A stretch of DNA of 32,593 nt from Candidatus Mediterraneibacter merdavium (GCA_019118545.1 DWYT01000072.1:1-32593); one strand, 5' to 3'. Counted from the first letter of the stretch, positions 23,543 through 32,217 are shown. Made by a program: numbers and translations. Notes: generated by a model from the sequence alone, not told the origin.

Positions 23543-24574
23543 ATGAAGAAAGCGGCAGCATTATTGTTGGCAGGAGTGATGGCACTTTCACTTGCAGCGT
23601 GTGGAGGCGGCGGAGACAGCGGCGGCAGCACTGACAACGGAAGCACAGACAACGGAGGCGAGACTCAGGAACTGGTTACCGTCAATGTGGCGTATATGCC
23701 AAACTACGCGGCTGTAAACGGTGTGATCGCGGCTGACAAGATGGGGTATTTTGAGGAAGAAGGCATTGATGTTGTTTTCACTGAGTTTGCTGACGGGCCG
23801 ACCATCATCAACGCAATGGAGTCTGGTTCCATCGATGTAGGATACATCGGTCAGGGCGCCCACAAGCTTTGTGTACAGGGACGTGCGGACATTTTCGCTC
23901 TGGCCCATGTATCGAACGGCGACGCCATCATCGGAAGCAAAGAGAAAGGCACAGATACATTAGAGAATCTGGCGGGAAAGACTGTTGCTTATTCGTCAGG
24001 GACATCCAGTGAAGATATCCTTGTAAAAGGGTTGACATCAGTTGGACTTACAATGGAAGATATCGACGCCATTGACATGGAAGCAACCAACCTTGTAACA
24101 GCTATGCTTTCGGGAAGTGTTGACGCATGTGCGGCATGGACGCCCAACACGACGAACATTATGAAAGAGATGGGCGACGATGCGGTTGAACTTTGCGATA
24201 ACATGACATTCATCGACGAGACGGTTTCTCTTGCAAGCTGGATCTGTATGCCGTCTTACTCAGAAGAGAATCATGATACTCTTGTGAAATTTACACGCGC
24301 CCTGTACAAAGGCTTCGATTACCGCGCTGACGACAACAACGCGGAGGAAGTTGCAGGCTGGTGCGCGGATGAACTGAAACTGGAAAAAGAGTCTCTCCTT
24401 GAAGAAAGAGACGTCGCAGACTGGACGACTTCTGATTTCATCAAGAATAATATGGATGATGTAAAATCCTACTATCAGATCCAGCAGGATACGCTCGTGG
24501 CAAACGGCGACTGCGAAGCTGCGCCTCTTGAGGACTACATCCTCTTTGACGTAATGGAAGAAGCGTGTAAATAG
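23543..24574 (+). CDS. Lipoprotein substrate-binding protein (TauA/SsuA/NMT1-like)
   Basis: The extracellular solute-binding lipoprotein of the ABC transporter, 343 residues. The signal peptide ends in a lipobox LAAC near residue 22, followed by a Gly/Ser/Asn-rich tether. The binding domain starts VTVNVAYMPNYAAVNGVIAA and shows the NMT1/TauA pattern (GYFEEEGIDV, GSIDVGYIGQGAH, LAGKTVAYSSGTSSED, AAWTPNT). Ligands in this class are small sulfonates, nitrate, thiamine precursors and similar compounds; the ligand here cannot be told. The ATG at 23543 is chosen because AAGGAGG precedes it and the signal peptide starts there; an upstream in-frame ATG at 23507 would give an unusual N-terminus. Confidence 0.9.
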   Translation: MKKAAALLLAGVMALSLAACGGGGDSGGSTDNGSTDNGGETQELVTVNVAYMPNYAAVNGVIAADKMGYFEEEGIDVVFTEFADGPTIINAMESGSIDVGYIGQGAHKLCVQGRADIFALAHVSNGDAIIGSKEKGTDTLENLAGKTVAYSSGTSSEDILVKGLTSVGLTMEDIDAIDMEATNLVTAMLSGSVDACAAWTPNTTNIMKEMGDDAVELCDNMTFIDETVSLASWICMPSYSEENHDTLVKFTRALYKGFDYRADDNNAEEVAGWCADELKLEKESLLEERDVADWTTSDFIKNNMDDVKSYYQIQQDTLVANGDCEAAPLEDYILFDVMEEACK

Positions 24575-24598
24575 TATCAGGATTTCATAAACAAGAGG

Positions 24599-24635
24599 GT
24601 ATGTACAGGTGCATCAGTGCCTGTACATACTTTAT
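24599..24635 (+). terminator. Hairpin between the binding protein and NagB-like genes
   Basis: GTATGTACAGG (24599-24609) pairs perfectly with CCTGTACATAC (24620-24630) across a 10-base loop and is followed by TTTATAT. The poor T-run suggests a partial terminator or a processing/stabilising hairpin, letting some transcripts continue. The next 80 bases hold the leader of the NagB-like gene, with no operator-like site. Confidence 0.6.
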
Positions 24636-24712
24636 ATACAGGTATATTGTATTGCAAAGGCAGGATCGGACGGGATACTCTGCCGGGATACAGAAAGGCA
24701 AGGGAGTCATTT

Positions 24713-25534
24713 ATGAGACATGAATATTACGGCTATACAAAAGACGAGTTGAAGCAGCATGCAAAGTTTCCGATGACCGTCATGGAAGATAATGACAGTG
24801 TTTTTTCTTTCATGGCAAAGGAGATGACCGACGAGATCGAGAAAAACAATAAAGAAGGGAAAAGGACGGTCTTTATCTGTCCGGTGGGCCCGGTGGGCCA
24901 GTATCCGTACTTTGTGGATCGGGTAAACGAAAAGGGCATCAGCCTTAAGAACGTCTGGTTTATCAACATGGACGAGTATCTGGATGAGGACAAAAAGTGG
25001 ATAGACAAAGACCATCCTCTCAGTTTTCGGGGATTTATGGACCGGGCAGTCTATACGAAGATCCGCCCTGAGCTTCTGATGCCGGAGGAGCAGAGAGTAT
25101 TCCCGGATCCTGACGATCTTGGAAGGATACCTGCGCTGATCGAAGAGCTGGGAGGAGTTGACATCGCGTTCGGAGGCATTGGCATCAACGGCCATGTGGC
25201 GTTTAACGAGGCGGACACATCTCTTGGCAATGATGAATTTCTGGCGCAGAAGACCCGGGTGCTTGCCATTACACCGGAGACGAGGACAGCGAACGCTATC
25301 GGAGATCTAAACGGCGCTCTGGAGGATATGCCCCTGTACTGTGTCACCATCGGGATCGCTGAGATCGCGGGCGCGAGAAAGATCCGTCTCGGGTGTTTTC
25401 GGAACTGGCACCGTGCTGTAGTAAGAAGGGCATTGTGCGGGGAGCCTTCGTCGGCATTCCCGGTCAGCCTGCTGCAGAGCCACCGGGACATTACGCTGAC
25501 ATTTACGGAGTATGTCGCCCGTCTGAGCGACTGA
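24713..25534 (+). CDS. NagB-like glucosamine-6-phosphate deaminase/isomerase paralog
   Basis: A 273-residue member of the NagB/phosphosugar isomerase family. Conserved parts are NMDEY (catalytic-base Asp87), HPLSF, NGHVAFNE and the C-terminal RKIRLGCFRNWHRAVVRRALCGE. Two sites differ from true NagB: the phosphate loop, usually TGSTP, reads CPVGPVGQ at 56-63, and the Asp of the DGH motif (Asp141 in E. coli) is Asn159, while His161 and Glu166 remain. It may act on a different amino sugar phosphate, work as a plain isomerase, or have lost deaminase activity. The ATG at 24713 follows GGGAG; upstream open frame is ignored. It is followed by the aldolase and NagA genes, supporting amino sugar catabolism. 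Confidence 0.8.
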   Translation: MRHEYYGYTKDELKQHAKFPMTVMEDNDSVFSFMAKEMTDEIEKNNKEGKRTVFICPVGPVGQYPYFVDRVNEKGISLKNVWFINMDEYLDEDKKWIDKDHPLSFRGFMDRAVYTKIRPELLMPEEQRVFPDPDDLGRIPALIEELGGVDIAFGGIGINGHVAFNEADTSLGNDEFLAQKTRVLAITPETRTANAIGDLNGALEDMPLYCVTIGIAEIAGARKIRLGCFRNWHRAVVRRALCGEPSSAFPVSLLQSHRDITLTFTEYVARLSD

Positions 25535-25595
25535 CGGCAAGTGCGCATCATCAGGGAAAGCTAAAAGAAACGAAGAAGAAAAGAGGAGGATACAG

Positions 25596-26756
25596 ATGGC
25601 ATTGATATCATTGAGACCGGTTTTGGAGGCCGCAGTGGAGCGCGGGTATGCCCAAGGTGCATTTAATGTGAATGCAGTGGCTCAGGCAAAGGCGGTTATT
25701 GAAGTGCATGAGATGTTCCGTTCAGCGGCAATCTTGCAGGGCGCGGATCTGGCAAACGGATTTATGGGCGGAAGAGTGGATTTTATCAACGCGGGAGTTG
25801 AAGATAAGATCATCGGGGCAAAAAATATCGCGGCGGCAGTCCGAAAGTATGGCGAGGACTCAGAAATCCCCGTCGTGCTGCATCTGGATCACGGGAAAGA
25901 CATGGATTCTGTAAAGGCGGCTGTGGAAGGAGGATATACCTCGGTGATGATCGACGGTTCCTCCCTGCCCTTTGAAGATAATGTGGAACTGACAAGAGAG
26001 GTCGTGCGCTATGCCCATGAACGAGGCGTCAGCGTGGAGGGTGAGCTTGGCGTCCTTGCCGGAGTGGAGGATCATGTTTTTTCTCAGAATTCAACATACA
26101 CAGATCCCCTGAAAGCAGTGGAATTTATCCGCAGGACAAATGTGGATGCGCTGGCAATCTCTTATGGCACAATGCACGGCGCTTCCAAAGGCAAAAATGT
26201 TAAGCTGAGAAAAGAGATACCTACAGCCATCAGGGAGTGCCTGAATCATGCGGGCATCTTCTGCGCGCTGGTATCTCACGGCTCTTCAACGGTGCCGCAG
26301 TATATTGTAAACGAGATCAACGCGCTTGGCGGAGAGCTTACCAATACCCACGGCATCTCCATCGGGGAATTAAAGGCGGCCATCCCCTGCGGTATCAGCA
26401 AGATCAACGTTGATACGGATATCCGTCTGGCAGTGACTAGAAATATGAAAGAATTCTTTGTCAAATATCCCGAGAAGCGTTCCAGCGCGTCTGTGGGCGG
26501 CATCTATGAACTGTTGGAGACGAAGAAAGACCAGTTTGATCCAAGGGTATTTCTTCCTCCGATTATGCAGTCTGTCATGTATGGCGACATCCCGGATGAG
26601 GATGTGGCGGGTATTCTGGACTGTGTGGAAAGAGGCGTGAAGGAAGCAGTGGGAACGCTGATCGTGCAGTTTGGCTCTTATGGGAACGCGCCTTACGTGG
26701 AGCGCGTCAGTCTGGAGGAAATGGCGCAGCGCTATAAAAAAGACGACAGGTGGTAG
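25596..26756 (+). CDS. Class II (zinc) ketose-bisphosphate aldolase
   Basis: Splits a ketose 1,6-bisphosphate into dihydroxyacetone phosphate and an aldehyde. The class II set is visible: HLDHG (Asp98 catalytic, His99 zinc), EGELG near 148-152, GTMHG at 191-195, HGSST at 228 (zinc His228) and KINVDTDIR from 269 binding phosphate. At 386 residues it is longer than KbaY/GatY (about 285) and nearer the long fructose-bisphosphate class. Whether it prefers fructose or tagatose bisphosphate is not decidable by eye. It follows the NagB-like gene by 61 bases with AGAGGAGG before the ATG, and its stop codon precedes the ribosome binding site of nagA. Confidence 0.88.
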   Translation: MALISLRPVLEAAVERGYAQGAFNVNAVAQAKAVIEVHEMFRSAAILQGADLANGFMGGRVDFINAGVEDKIIGAKNIAAAVRKYGEDSEIPVVLHLDHGKDMDSVKAAVEGGYTSVMIDGSSLPFEDNVELTREVVRYAHERGVSVEGELGVLAGVEDHVFSQNSTYTDPLKAVEFIRRTNVDALAISYGTMHGASKGKNVKLRKEIPTAIRECLNHAGIFCALVSHGSSTVPQYIVNEINALGGELTNTHGISIGELKAAIPCGISKINVDTDIRLAVTRNMKEFFVKYPEKRSSASVGGIYELLETKKDQFDPRVFLPPIMQSVMYGDIPDEDVAGILDCVERGVKEAVGTLIVQFGSYGNAPYVERVSLEEMAQRYKKDDRW

Positions 26757-26767
26757 GAGGCGGTGAG

Positions 26768-27925
26768 TTGAAGATCTTATTAAAAAACGCACAGACGTAT
26801 GTAGGCCATGTATTTCAGAAGAAAGATATTCTGATCTCGGACGGGAAAATCGGACGTATCGAAGAATGTGGTGTTCTCTCTTCTGAGGGATACGACAGGG
26901 TTATAGACTGTGAAGGGAAAAAGGCAGTGCCGGGGTTCATCGACGTACATACCCACGGTGCGGCGGGAATCGACGTAAACGCGGCGACGGCAGAGGGTCT
27001 GGAGACGATCGCCCGCTTCTTTGCCTCTCAGGGGACGACCTCCTGTCTTGTCTCCATATTGACAGACACGCCGGAGCAGACGCTTTGGTGTATTGATGAA
27101 TATAACAAGTGGAAGACACTGGAGCACAAGGGCGCGGAGATCATCGGCATCCATCTGGAGGGGCCTTTCCTCGCCTCGGAGTATAAAGGCGCCATGCCGG
27201 AGCATCTGCTGAAAAAGGCGCCTGATCTGGAGCTGGTGAAACGTTATCAAGACGCGGCTTCGGGAGCTGTCAGATATATGACGATCTCACCGGAGCTGGA
27301 GGGGATGCCGGAGTTTATCCGCGATGTGAGCGGTCTTGGCATCAAAGTCGCCATCGGTCACTCGGGAGCATCCTACGAAAGAGCTATGGAGGCGATCCAA
27401 AGCGGCGCAGTGGCGGGCACCCACGTGGGAAATGCAATGAAGCTTCTGCACCAGCATTTCCCCGCGATTTTCGGGGCAGTGTTGGAATCTGACGTATACT
27501 GTGAGATGATCTGCGACGGACTCCATCTTCATCCGGGCACGGTAAGAATCCTGCTGAAGGCAAAAGGTCTTGACAGGGCGGTGGCCATCACAGACTCTAT
27601 CATGGCCGCGGGACTTCCGGACGGAGAATATAAGTTGGGAGTCAATGACGTCGTCGTAGTGGACGGAGACGCAAAGTTAAAAGAAGGGGGCGTCAGGGCG
27701 GGAAGCACTCTGACTCTTGCGCAGGCTTACAGAAATCTCCTGAAATTCACCGGGAGGACGGAAGAAGAGATACTGCCTGTACTTACCAAAAATCCGTCGG
27801 AGATGCTGGGCGTCTATAATGAACTGGGAAGTATTGAAGAAGGGAAAGCCGCAGACATCCTGATCATGGATGCGGACAGACAGATATGCACGACCATTGT
27901 CAGAGGACGCATTTGCGAAAAATAA
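26768..27925 (+). CDS. nagA: N-acetylglucosamine-6-phosphate deacetylase (amidohydrolase)
   Basis: Removes acetyl from GlcNAc-6-phosphate, or a related N-acetyl amino sugar phosphate such as GalNAc-6-phosphate. 385 residues. Metal and catalytic residues are in place: HTH (His61, His63), HLEGP (Glu131), GHSGA (His198), GTHVGNAM (His219, usually THLFNAM), DGLHLHP and the catalytic Asp276 in TDSIMAAG. The TTG at 26768 is chosen over a GTG at 26750, because AGGAGG lies seven bases before the TTG and the protein then begins with the normal MKILLKNA strand. It is last in the NagB-aldolase-NagA unit, with a terminator 50 bases downstream. Confidence 0.9.
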   Translation: MKILLKNAQTYVGHVFQKKDILISDGKIGRIEECGVLSSEGYDRVIDCEGKKAVPGFIDVHTHGAAGIDVNAATAEGLETIARFFASQGTTSCLVSILTDTPEQTLWCIDEYNKWKTLEHKGAEIIGIHLEGPFLASEYKGAMPEHLLKKAPDLELVKRYQDAASGAVRYMTISPELEGMPEFIRDVSGLGIKVAIGHSGASYERAMEAIQSGAVAGTHVGNAMKLLHQHFPAIFGAVLESDVYCEMICDGLHLHPGTVRILLKAKGLDRAVAITDSIMAAGLPDGEYKLGVNDVVVVDGDAKLKEGGVRAGSTLTLAQAYRNLLKFTGRTEEEILPVLTKNPSEMLGVYNELGSIEEGKAADILIMDADRQICTTIVRGRICEK

Positions 27926-27963
27926 CCGGAATAAAATAACCGGAATAAAATAACTGGAAAAAT
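27922..27963. repeat. Three tandem 14-bp repeats over the nagA stop codon
   Basis: The unit ATAACCGGAATAAA repeats at 27922, 27936 and, with changes, 27950. The TAA stop of nagA lies in the first unit. It probably arose by slippage. Confidence 0.75.
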
Positions 27964-27975
27964 AATAGATGAGAG

Positions 27976-28010
27976 AGCTGTTTTGACGGAAAACCGGAGG
28001 AACAGCTTTT
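27976..28010 (+). terminator. Intrinsic terminator after nagA
   Basis: AGCTGTT (27976-27982) pairs with AACAGCT (28001-28007), 18-base loop, followed by TTTTCTTT. A moderate stem. Confidence 0.6.
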
Positions 28011-28051
28011 CTTTCGCTCTTTCTCTCTGGAAACACGGCGAGATAAAATTT

Positions 28052-28081
28052 TTGCAATAAGACATACTTTAGTGGTATCAT
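28052..28081 (+). promoter_or_regulatory. Possible promoter of the aminopeptidase P gene
   Basis: TTGCAA (28052-28057), an 18-base spacer and TATCAT (28076-28081), 34 bases before the start codon. Confidence 0.4.
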
Positions 28082-28115
28082 ATAGAATATGAGTTTAAAG
28101 GCAGGAGGACTCCTG

Positions 28116-29945
28116 ATGAAGGGTTATGATAAAATTTCAGGAAATATAGCTGACAGAATCGCGTCTCTGCGTTCTGAGATGGAGCGGGAGGGCATCGATA
28201 TCTATATCGTGCCGTCAACGGATTACCATTATAGTGAGTACGTGGGCGACTACTTTAAAGCGCGTGAGTATATGACCGGATTTACCGGATCAGCCGGGAC
28301 TGCGGTGTTTACAAAGGACAAAGCGGGACTGTGGACGGACGGAAGGTATTTTATACAGGCGGAAGAGGAACTCCGGGGAAGCGGCGTCTCTCTCTATAAA
28401 ATGGGAGAGCCGGGGGTGGATACCATCGAAGAATTTATAGAAAAAGAGCTTCCGCAAAAGGGAGTGGTCGGATTCGACGGCAGGTGCGTCGGCGTTTCTG
28501 AGGGAAACCGCTATGGGAAGACCGCGGGGGAAAGACAGGGAACTCTCTGCTATAAATATGACCTTGTGGGCCGTGTGTGGAAGGAGCGCCCGCCGCTTCC
28601 GAAAGAAAAGGCATTTCTCTTGGAGGAAAAATATGCGGGAGAGAGCGTACAGTCCAAGCTGTGCCGTGTCCGTGAGAGGATGGGGGCGGAAAGGGCGGAC
28701 GTCCATCTGCTCTCCAGTCTGGATGATATCGCATGGCTTTTAAATATCAGGGGAAACGACGTGGCATACTGTCCGCTCGTTCTGTCCTACCTGCTTTTAT
28801 ACAAAGACCGCGTGGAACTATTTGCGGATGAAGATAAATTTCCCCCGGAAATACAAGAGGTGTTCAGGAAGAACGGCGTTGTTGTCAGACCATATGAAAG
28901 GATTGCGGAGGCTGCGGCATCCTTGCCGGAGCAAGCCTGTGTCCTGCTTGATACAGGGCGGACGAATTATGCGCTGTATTGTATGCTCCCGCAGGGCGTC
29001 CGCGTGATCGACAGGGAGAACCCTGAGGTACTGATGAAATGTGTGAAAAACGATATCGAGGTGGGAAATATTAAAAAAGCTCATATCAAGGACGCTGTCG
29101 CGCATACAAGGTTCATGTACTGGCTAAAAAAGGAAGTGGCGGAACAGTTCATGCCAGAACATCTTCCCCTCACAGAGATCACGGTGTCAAGGAAGCTGGA
29201 AGAACTCCGGGCAGAGCAGGAAGGCTATCTTGGCCCAAGCTTTGCTCCGATCAGCGCGTTTGCCAAGCACGGCGCGATTGTCCATTACAGCGCGTCAAAG
29301 GAGAGCGACGCGCCTCTTAAGAAAGGCGGGTTTCTTCTGACAGACACCGGGGGACACTATCTTGAAGGCTCCACGGACATCACAAGGACGGTTGCCGTGG
29401 GGGAGGTGCCTTTAAAAGAAAAAGAGGATTTTACTCTGGTGGCGAGAGCGATGCTGCGCCTGATGAACACCGTGTTTTTACATGGGTGCAGCGGAGCGAA
29501 TCTGGACTGTATCGCGCGGGAAGTATTCTGGAAAGAGCGGGTGAATTTTAACCACGGTACAGGACATGGCGTGGGATATCTGACCAATGTCCATGAAGCG
29601 CCCATTAATTTCCGCTGGAAAGAAGGGAAAAGTCCGGCTCCGGTACTGGAGAAAAATATGGTCATCACGGACGAGCCGGGGATATACATCGAAGGTTCCC
29701 ACGGTATCCGCATCGAAAACGAGCTTCTTGTATGCGAGGATGAGAAGAACGGATACGGGCAGTTCATGAGGTTTGAGCCTCTCACCTTTGTCCCTGTCGA
29801 TCTGGACGCGTTGCTGCCGGAGCGGATGACAGAGGAAGAGAGGGATATGCTCAATGATTATCACAGGAGAGTGTATGAAGCTGTTGTCCCGTATTTGGAT
29901 GAAGAGGAAAGGGCATGGCTTAAGCGGTACACCCGTCCGGTATGA
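28116..29945 (+). CDS. Xaa-Pro aminopeptidase (aminopeptidase P, peptidase M24)
   Basis: Releases the N-terminal residue from peptides with proline in second place. It has 609 residues with two creatinase-type N-terminal domains (start IASLRSEMEREGIDIYIVPSTD) and a pita-bread catalytic domain. Dinuclear metal ligands are visible: Asp410 (TDTGG), Asp421 (STDITRT), His484 (GTGHGVGY), Glu520 (DEPGIYIEG) and Glu534 (RIENEL), followed by the long C-terminal domain of the eukaryote-like/clostridial form. No signal peptide, so cytoplasmic. ATG at 28116 has AGGAGG upstream; the in-frame ATG at 28089 has no site. It is followed by the RpiR-type gene 77 bases later. Confidence 0.92.
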   Translation: MKGYDKISGNIADRIASLRSEMEREGIDIYIVPSTDYHYSEYVGDYFKAREYMTGFTGSAGTAVFTKDKAGLWTDGRYFIQAEEELRGSGVSLYKMGEPGVDTIEEFIEKELPQKGVVGFDGRCVGVSEGNRYGKTAGERQGTLCYKYDLVGRVWKERPPLPKEKAFLLEEKYAGESVQSKLCRVRERMGAERADVHLLSSLDDIAWLLNIRGNDVAYCPLVLSYLLLYKDRVELFADEDKFPPEIQEVFRKNGVVVRPYERIAEAAASLPEQACVLLDTGRTNYALYCMLPQGVRVIDRENPEVLMKCVKNDIEVGNIKKAHIKDAVAHTRFMYWLKKEVAEQFMPEHLPLTEITVSRKLEELRAEQEGYLGPSFAPISAFAKHGAIVHYSASKESDAPLKKGGFLLTDTGGHYLEGSTDITRTVAVGEVPLKEKEDFTLVARAMLRLMNTVFLHGCSGANLDCIAREVFWKERVNFNHGTGHGVGYLTNVHEAPINFRWKEGKSPAPVLEKNMVITDEPGIYIEGSHGIRIENELLVCEDEKNGYGQFMRFEPLTFVPVDLDALLPERMTEEERDMLNDYHRRVYEAVVPYLDEEERAWLKRYTRPV

Positions 29946-30022
29946 TGATATAGCCGGGCAGCCGGCAGAAGGAGGAATACCCCGTGCCCGGCGCAGCCGT
30001 ATTAAAGAAAAGGAACGAAAAA

Positions 30023-30991
30023 ATGGAAACAACAGAAAATACGACCAATGAACTGATCTTAAGGATCGAAGAAAAATATAATAAAATGAGCAAAGGACAG
30101 CGCAGGCTTGCCGATTATGTGCGCGAAAATTATGACAAGGCAGTTTTTTTGACTGCGGCAAAGTTGGGCGAGACTGTGGGCGTCAGTGAATCCACGGTAG
30201 TGCGCTTTGCCATCCAGCTCGGATATAAAGGGTATCCGGGATTTCAGAAAGCGCTTGAGGAGCTGGTGAGGAATAAGCTCAATTCCATCCAGAGGATGGA
30301 GGTCACATACGGCAGGATCAGCCAGAGCGAGATCCTTGAGACGGTGCTCCAGACAGATATCGAGAAGATCAAACAGACCCTTGCCGTGATCGATCACAAG
30401 GCCTTCGATCTTGCCATTGACACTATCCTTGAGGCGAAGAGGATCTACGTCATCGGCATCAGGAGCTGCGCGCCGCTGGCATCCTTCCTCTCCTTCTATC
30501 TGAACCTGATCTGTGAGAATGTGACAGTTGTTGACACGAACAGCTCCAGCGAGATATTCGAGCAGCTCATACGCATCAGCGGCGACGATGTGATCATCGG
30601 CATCAGCTTCCCTCGCTATTCCATGCGCACTTTGAAAGCGCTGGAATTTGCCAGCAACCGCAAGGCAAAGGTGATCACGCTGACAGACAGCATCCACTCT
30701 CCGATGAACCTGTATTCCTCATGCAACCTTATCGCGCGCAGCGATATGGCGTCCATCGTGGACTCCCTTGTCGCCCCTTTAAGCGTGATCAACGCGCTGG
30801 TAGTGGCGCTGTGCATGAAGAAGCAGGACGAAGTTGTGGATACGCTGGAAACTTTGGAGGAGATATGGGGAGAATATCAGGTGTACAGCGGGGACGAATT
30901 AAATCCCGTGAGCGGCACTTTTTCAGTAAATAAGGGGAGCGCTGAATCTGACGCGGACGAGGGCAAAGGAAAGGCAGGGTCTGGAAAATGA
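30023..30991 (+). CDS. RpiR-family transcriptional regulator with SIS domain
   Basis: A 322-residue regulator. Residues of about 10-85 form the HTH_6 domain (KMSKGQRRLADYVREN, VGVSESTVVRFAIQLGYKGYPGFQKAL) and residues of about 125-255 a SIS sugar-phosphate-binding domain (IYVIGIRSCAPLASFLSFYL, DVIIGISFPRYSMRTLKALEFA). RpiR proteins usually sense phosphorylated sugars or amino sugars. The C-terminal 30 residues are charged and low in complexity. The start is uncertain: ATG at 30023 has AAAGGAA upstream, while an in-frame GTG at 29984 has a stronger AAGGAGG and would add 13 residues. The last 4 bases overlap the next gene. Proximity to nagA suggests, without proof, a link to the amino sugar genes. 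Confidence 0.9.
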   Translation: METTENTTNELILRIEEKYNKMSKGQRRLADYVRENYDKAVFLTAAKLGETVGVSESTVVRFAIQLGYKGYPGFQKALEELVRNKLNSIQRMEVTYGRISQSEILETVLQTDIEKIKQTLAVIDHKAFDLAIDTILEAKRIYVIGIRSCAPLASFLSFYLNLICENVTVVDTNSSSEIFEQLIRISGDDVIIGISFPRYSMRTLKALEFASNRKAKVITLTDSIHSPMNLYSSCNLIARSDMASIVDSLVAPLSVINALVVALCMKKQDEVVDTLETLEEIWGEYQVYSGDELNPVSGTFSVNKGSAESDADEGKGKAGSGK

Positions 30992-32217
30992 GAAAGGTGC
31001 TTGTGATCGGCGGGGGAGCCGCGGGAATGATGGCAGCAGTCACAGCCGCTAAAAACGGAGGGCAGGTACTTCTTCTGGAAAAGAATGAGAAGCTTGGGAA
31101 AAAGCTTTTTATCACGGGAAAAGGGCGCTGCAACATCACTAATGCGGCGGAAATTGAAGAATTCTTTTCCGCCGTAGTCAGTAATCCCAAATTTTTGTAC
31201 AGCAGCTTTTACAGCTTTACAAATGATCAGGTCATTGATTTCTTTGAGAAACTTGGTGTGCAGACAAAGGTTGAGCGGGGCGGGAGAGTGTTCCCTGCGT
31301 CGGATCATTCCTCAGATGTGATCCGCGCGCTGGAGCGGGAGATGGGACGCCTTGGCGTGAAGATCCGCCTGCGAACAGAGGTGAAGGAGCTGATTGTTGA
31401 GGACGGCACTGTCAAAGGAGCTTTGCTTTCATCGGGAAAGAAGCTGTACGCCGACGCTGTTATCATCACCACAGGCGGCGTCTCTTATCCGTCCACAGGT
31501 TCTACCGGAGACGGATACCGTTTCGCACGGGAGTGCGGGCATAAGGTGACGGAGCTTCTCCCGTCGCTTGTCCCCATGGAAGTGAAGGAATGGTATGCGA
31601 AAGAACTGATGGGCCTGTCCCTTCGGAATATTGAGATCCTTATAACAGACGGAAAGAAGAAACTGTACCGGGAGTTTGGCGAGATGATGTTCACCCATTA
31701 TGGAGTGACCGGGCCTGTTATTCTAAGCGCCAGCAGCATCGTCGGGAAAAGGCTGAAAGGCAAGGAACTGACACTGCATATCGATCTGAAACCCGCGCTT
31801 GCGCAGGAGCAGCTTGACAGGCGCGTTCTGCGGGAATTTGAGACAAACCATAACCGCCAGTTTAAAAACGCGGTAGATGGCCTGTTCCCGGCAAAGCTGA
31901 TACCGGTCATGATCGAATTGTCGGGTATACCGGAGGAGAAAAAAGTCCATGAGATCACGAAAGAAGAACGGCTTCATTTCGTGAGGCTTATCAAGGACTT
32001 TACCATGACGCTCACCGGACTTCGCGGCTATAAGGAAGCGATCATCACAAAGGGCGGGGTGTCCGTAAAAGAGATTGATCCCGGAACCATGGAATCAAAA
32101 CTGGTGAAAGGACTGTATTTCGCCGGAGAGGTGCTTGATCTTGATGCTGTGACCGGGGGATACAATCTGCAGATTGCGTGGAGCACAGGATATTTGGCGG
32201 GGATGAATGTCGGTTGA
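30988..32217 (+). CDS. BaiN/HI0933-family FAD-dependent oxidoreductase
   Basis: A 409-residue flavoprotein. The N-terminal dinucleotide fold is VLVIGGGAAGMMAA with LLEKNEKLGKKLFITGKGRCNITNA, the hallmark of the HI0933/YhiN/BaiN group (also annotated aminoacetone oxidase family). A second motif VIITTGGVSYPSTGSTGDGY and the C-terminal GLYFAGEVLDLDAVTGGYNLQIAWSTG complete the family. Reactions are poorly defined; BaiN was linked to bile acid reduction in one clostridium, but most members are general and that role should not be assumed. The ATG overlaps the RpiR gene stop (ATGA), implying coupling. Confidence 0.9.
   Translation: MRKVLVIGGGAAGMMAAVTAAKNGGQVLLLEKNEKLGKKLFITGKGRCNITNAAEIEEFFSAVVSNPKFLYSSFYSFTNDQVIDFFEKLGVQTKVERGGRVFPASDHSSDVIRALEREMGRLGVKIRLRTEVKELIVEDGTVKGALLSSGKKLYADAVIITTGGVSYPSTGSTGDGYRFARECGHKVTELLPSLVPMEVKEWYAKELMGLSLRNIEILITDGKKKLYREFGEMMFTHYGVTGPVILSASSIVGKRLKGKELTLHIDLKPALAQEQLDRRVLREFETNHNRQFKNAVDGLFPAKLIPVMIELSGIPEEKKVHEITKEERLHFVRLIKDFTMTLTGLRGYKEAIITKGGVSVKEIDPGTMESKLVKGLYFAGEVLDLDAVTGGYNLQIAWSTGYLAGMNVG

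Noticed and set aside
24713-25534. NagB-like gene as a frameshifted pseudogene
   Set aside because: The odd C-terminal part first looked out of frame, but RKIRLGCFRNWHRAVVRRALCGE matches the normal NagB-like tail and the frame is intact.
27922-27963. CRISPR-like repeats
   Set aside because: Only three contiguous 14-bp units without spacers; a tandem repeat, not an array.
28089-28115. Earlier ATG for aminopeptidase P
   Set aside because: No ribosome binding site before it and AGGAGG lies inside it, serving the ATG at 28116.
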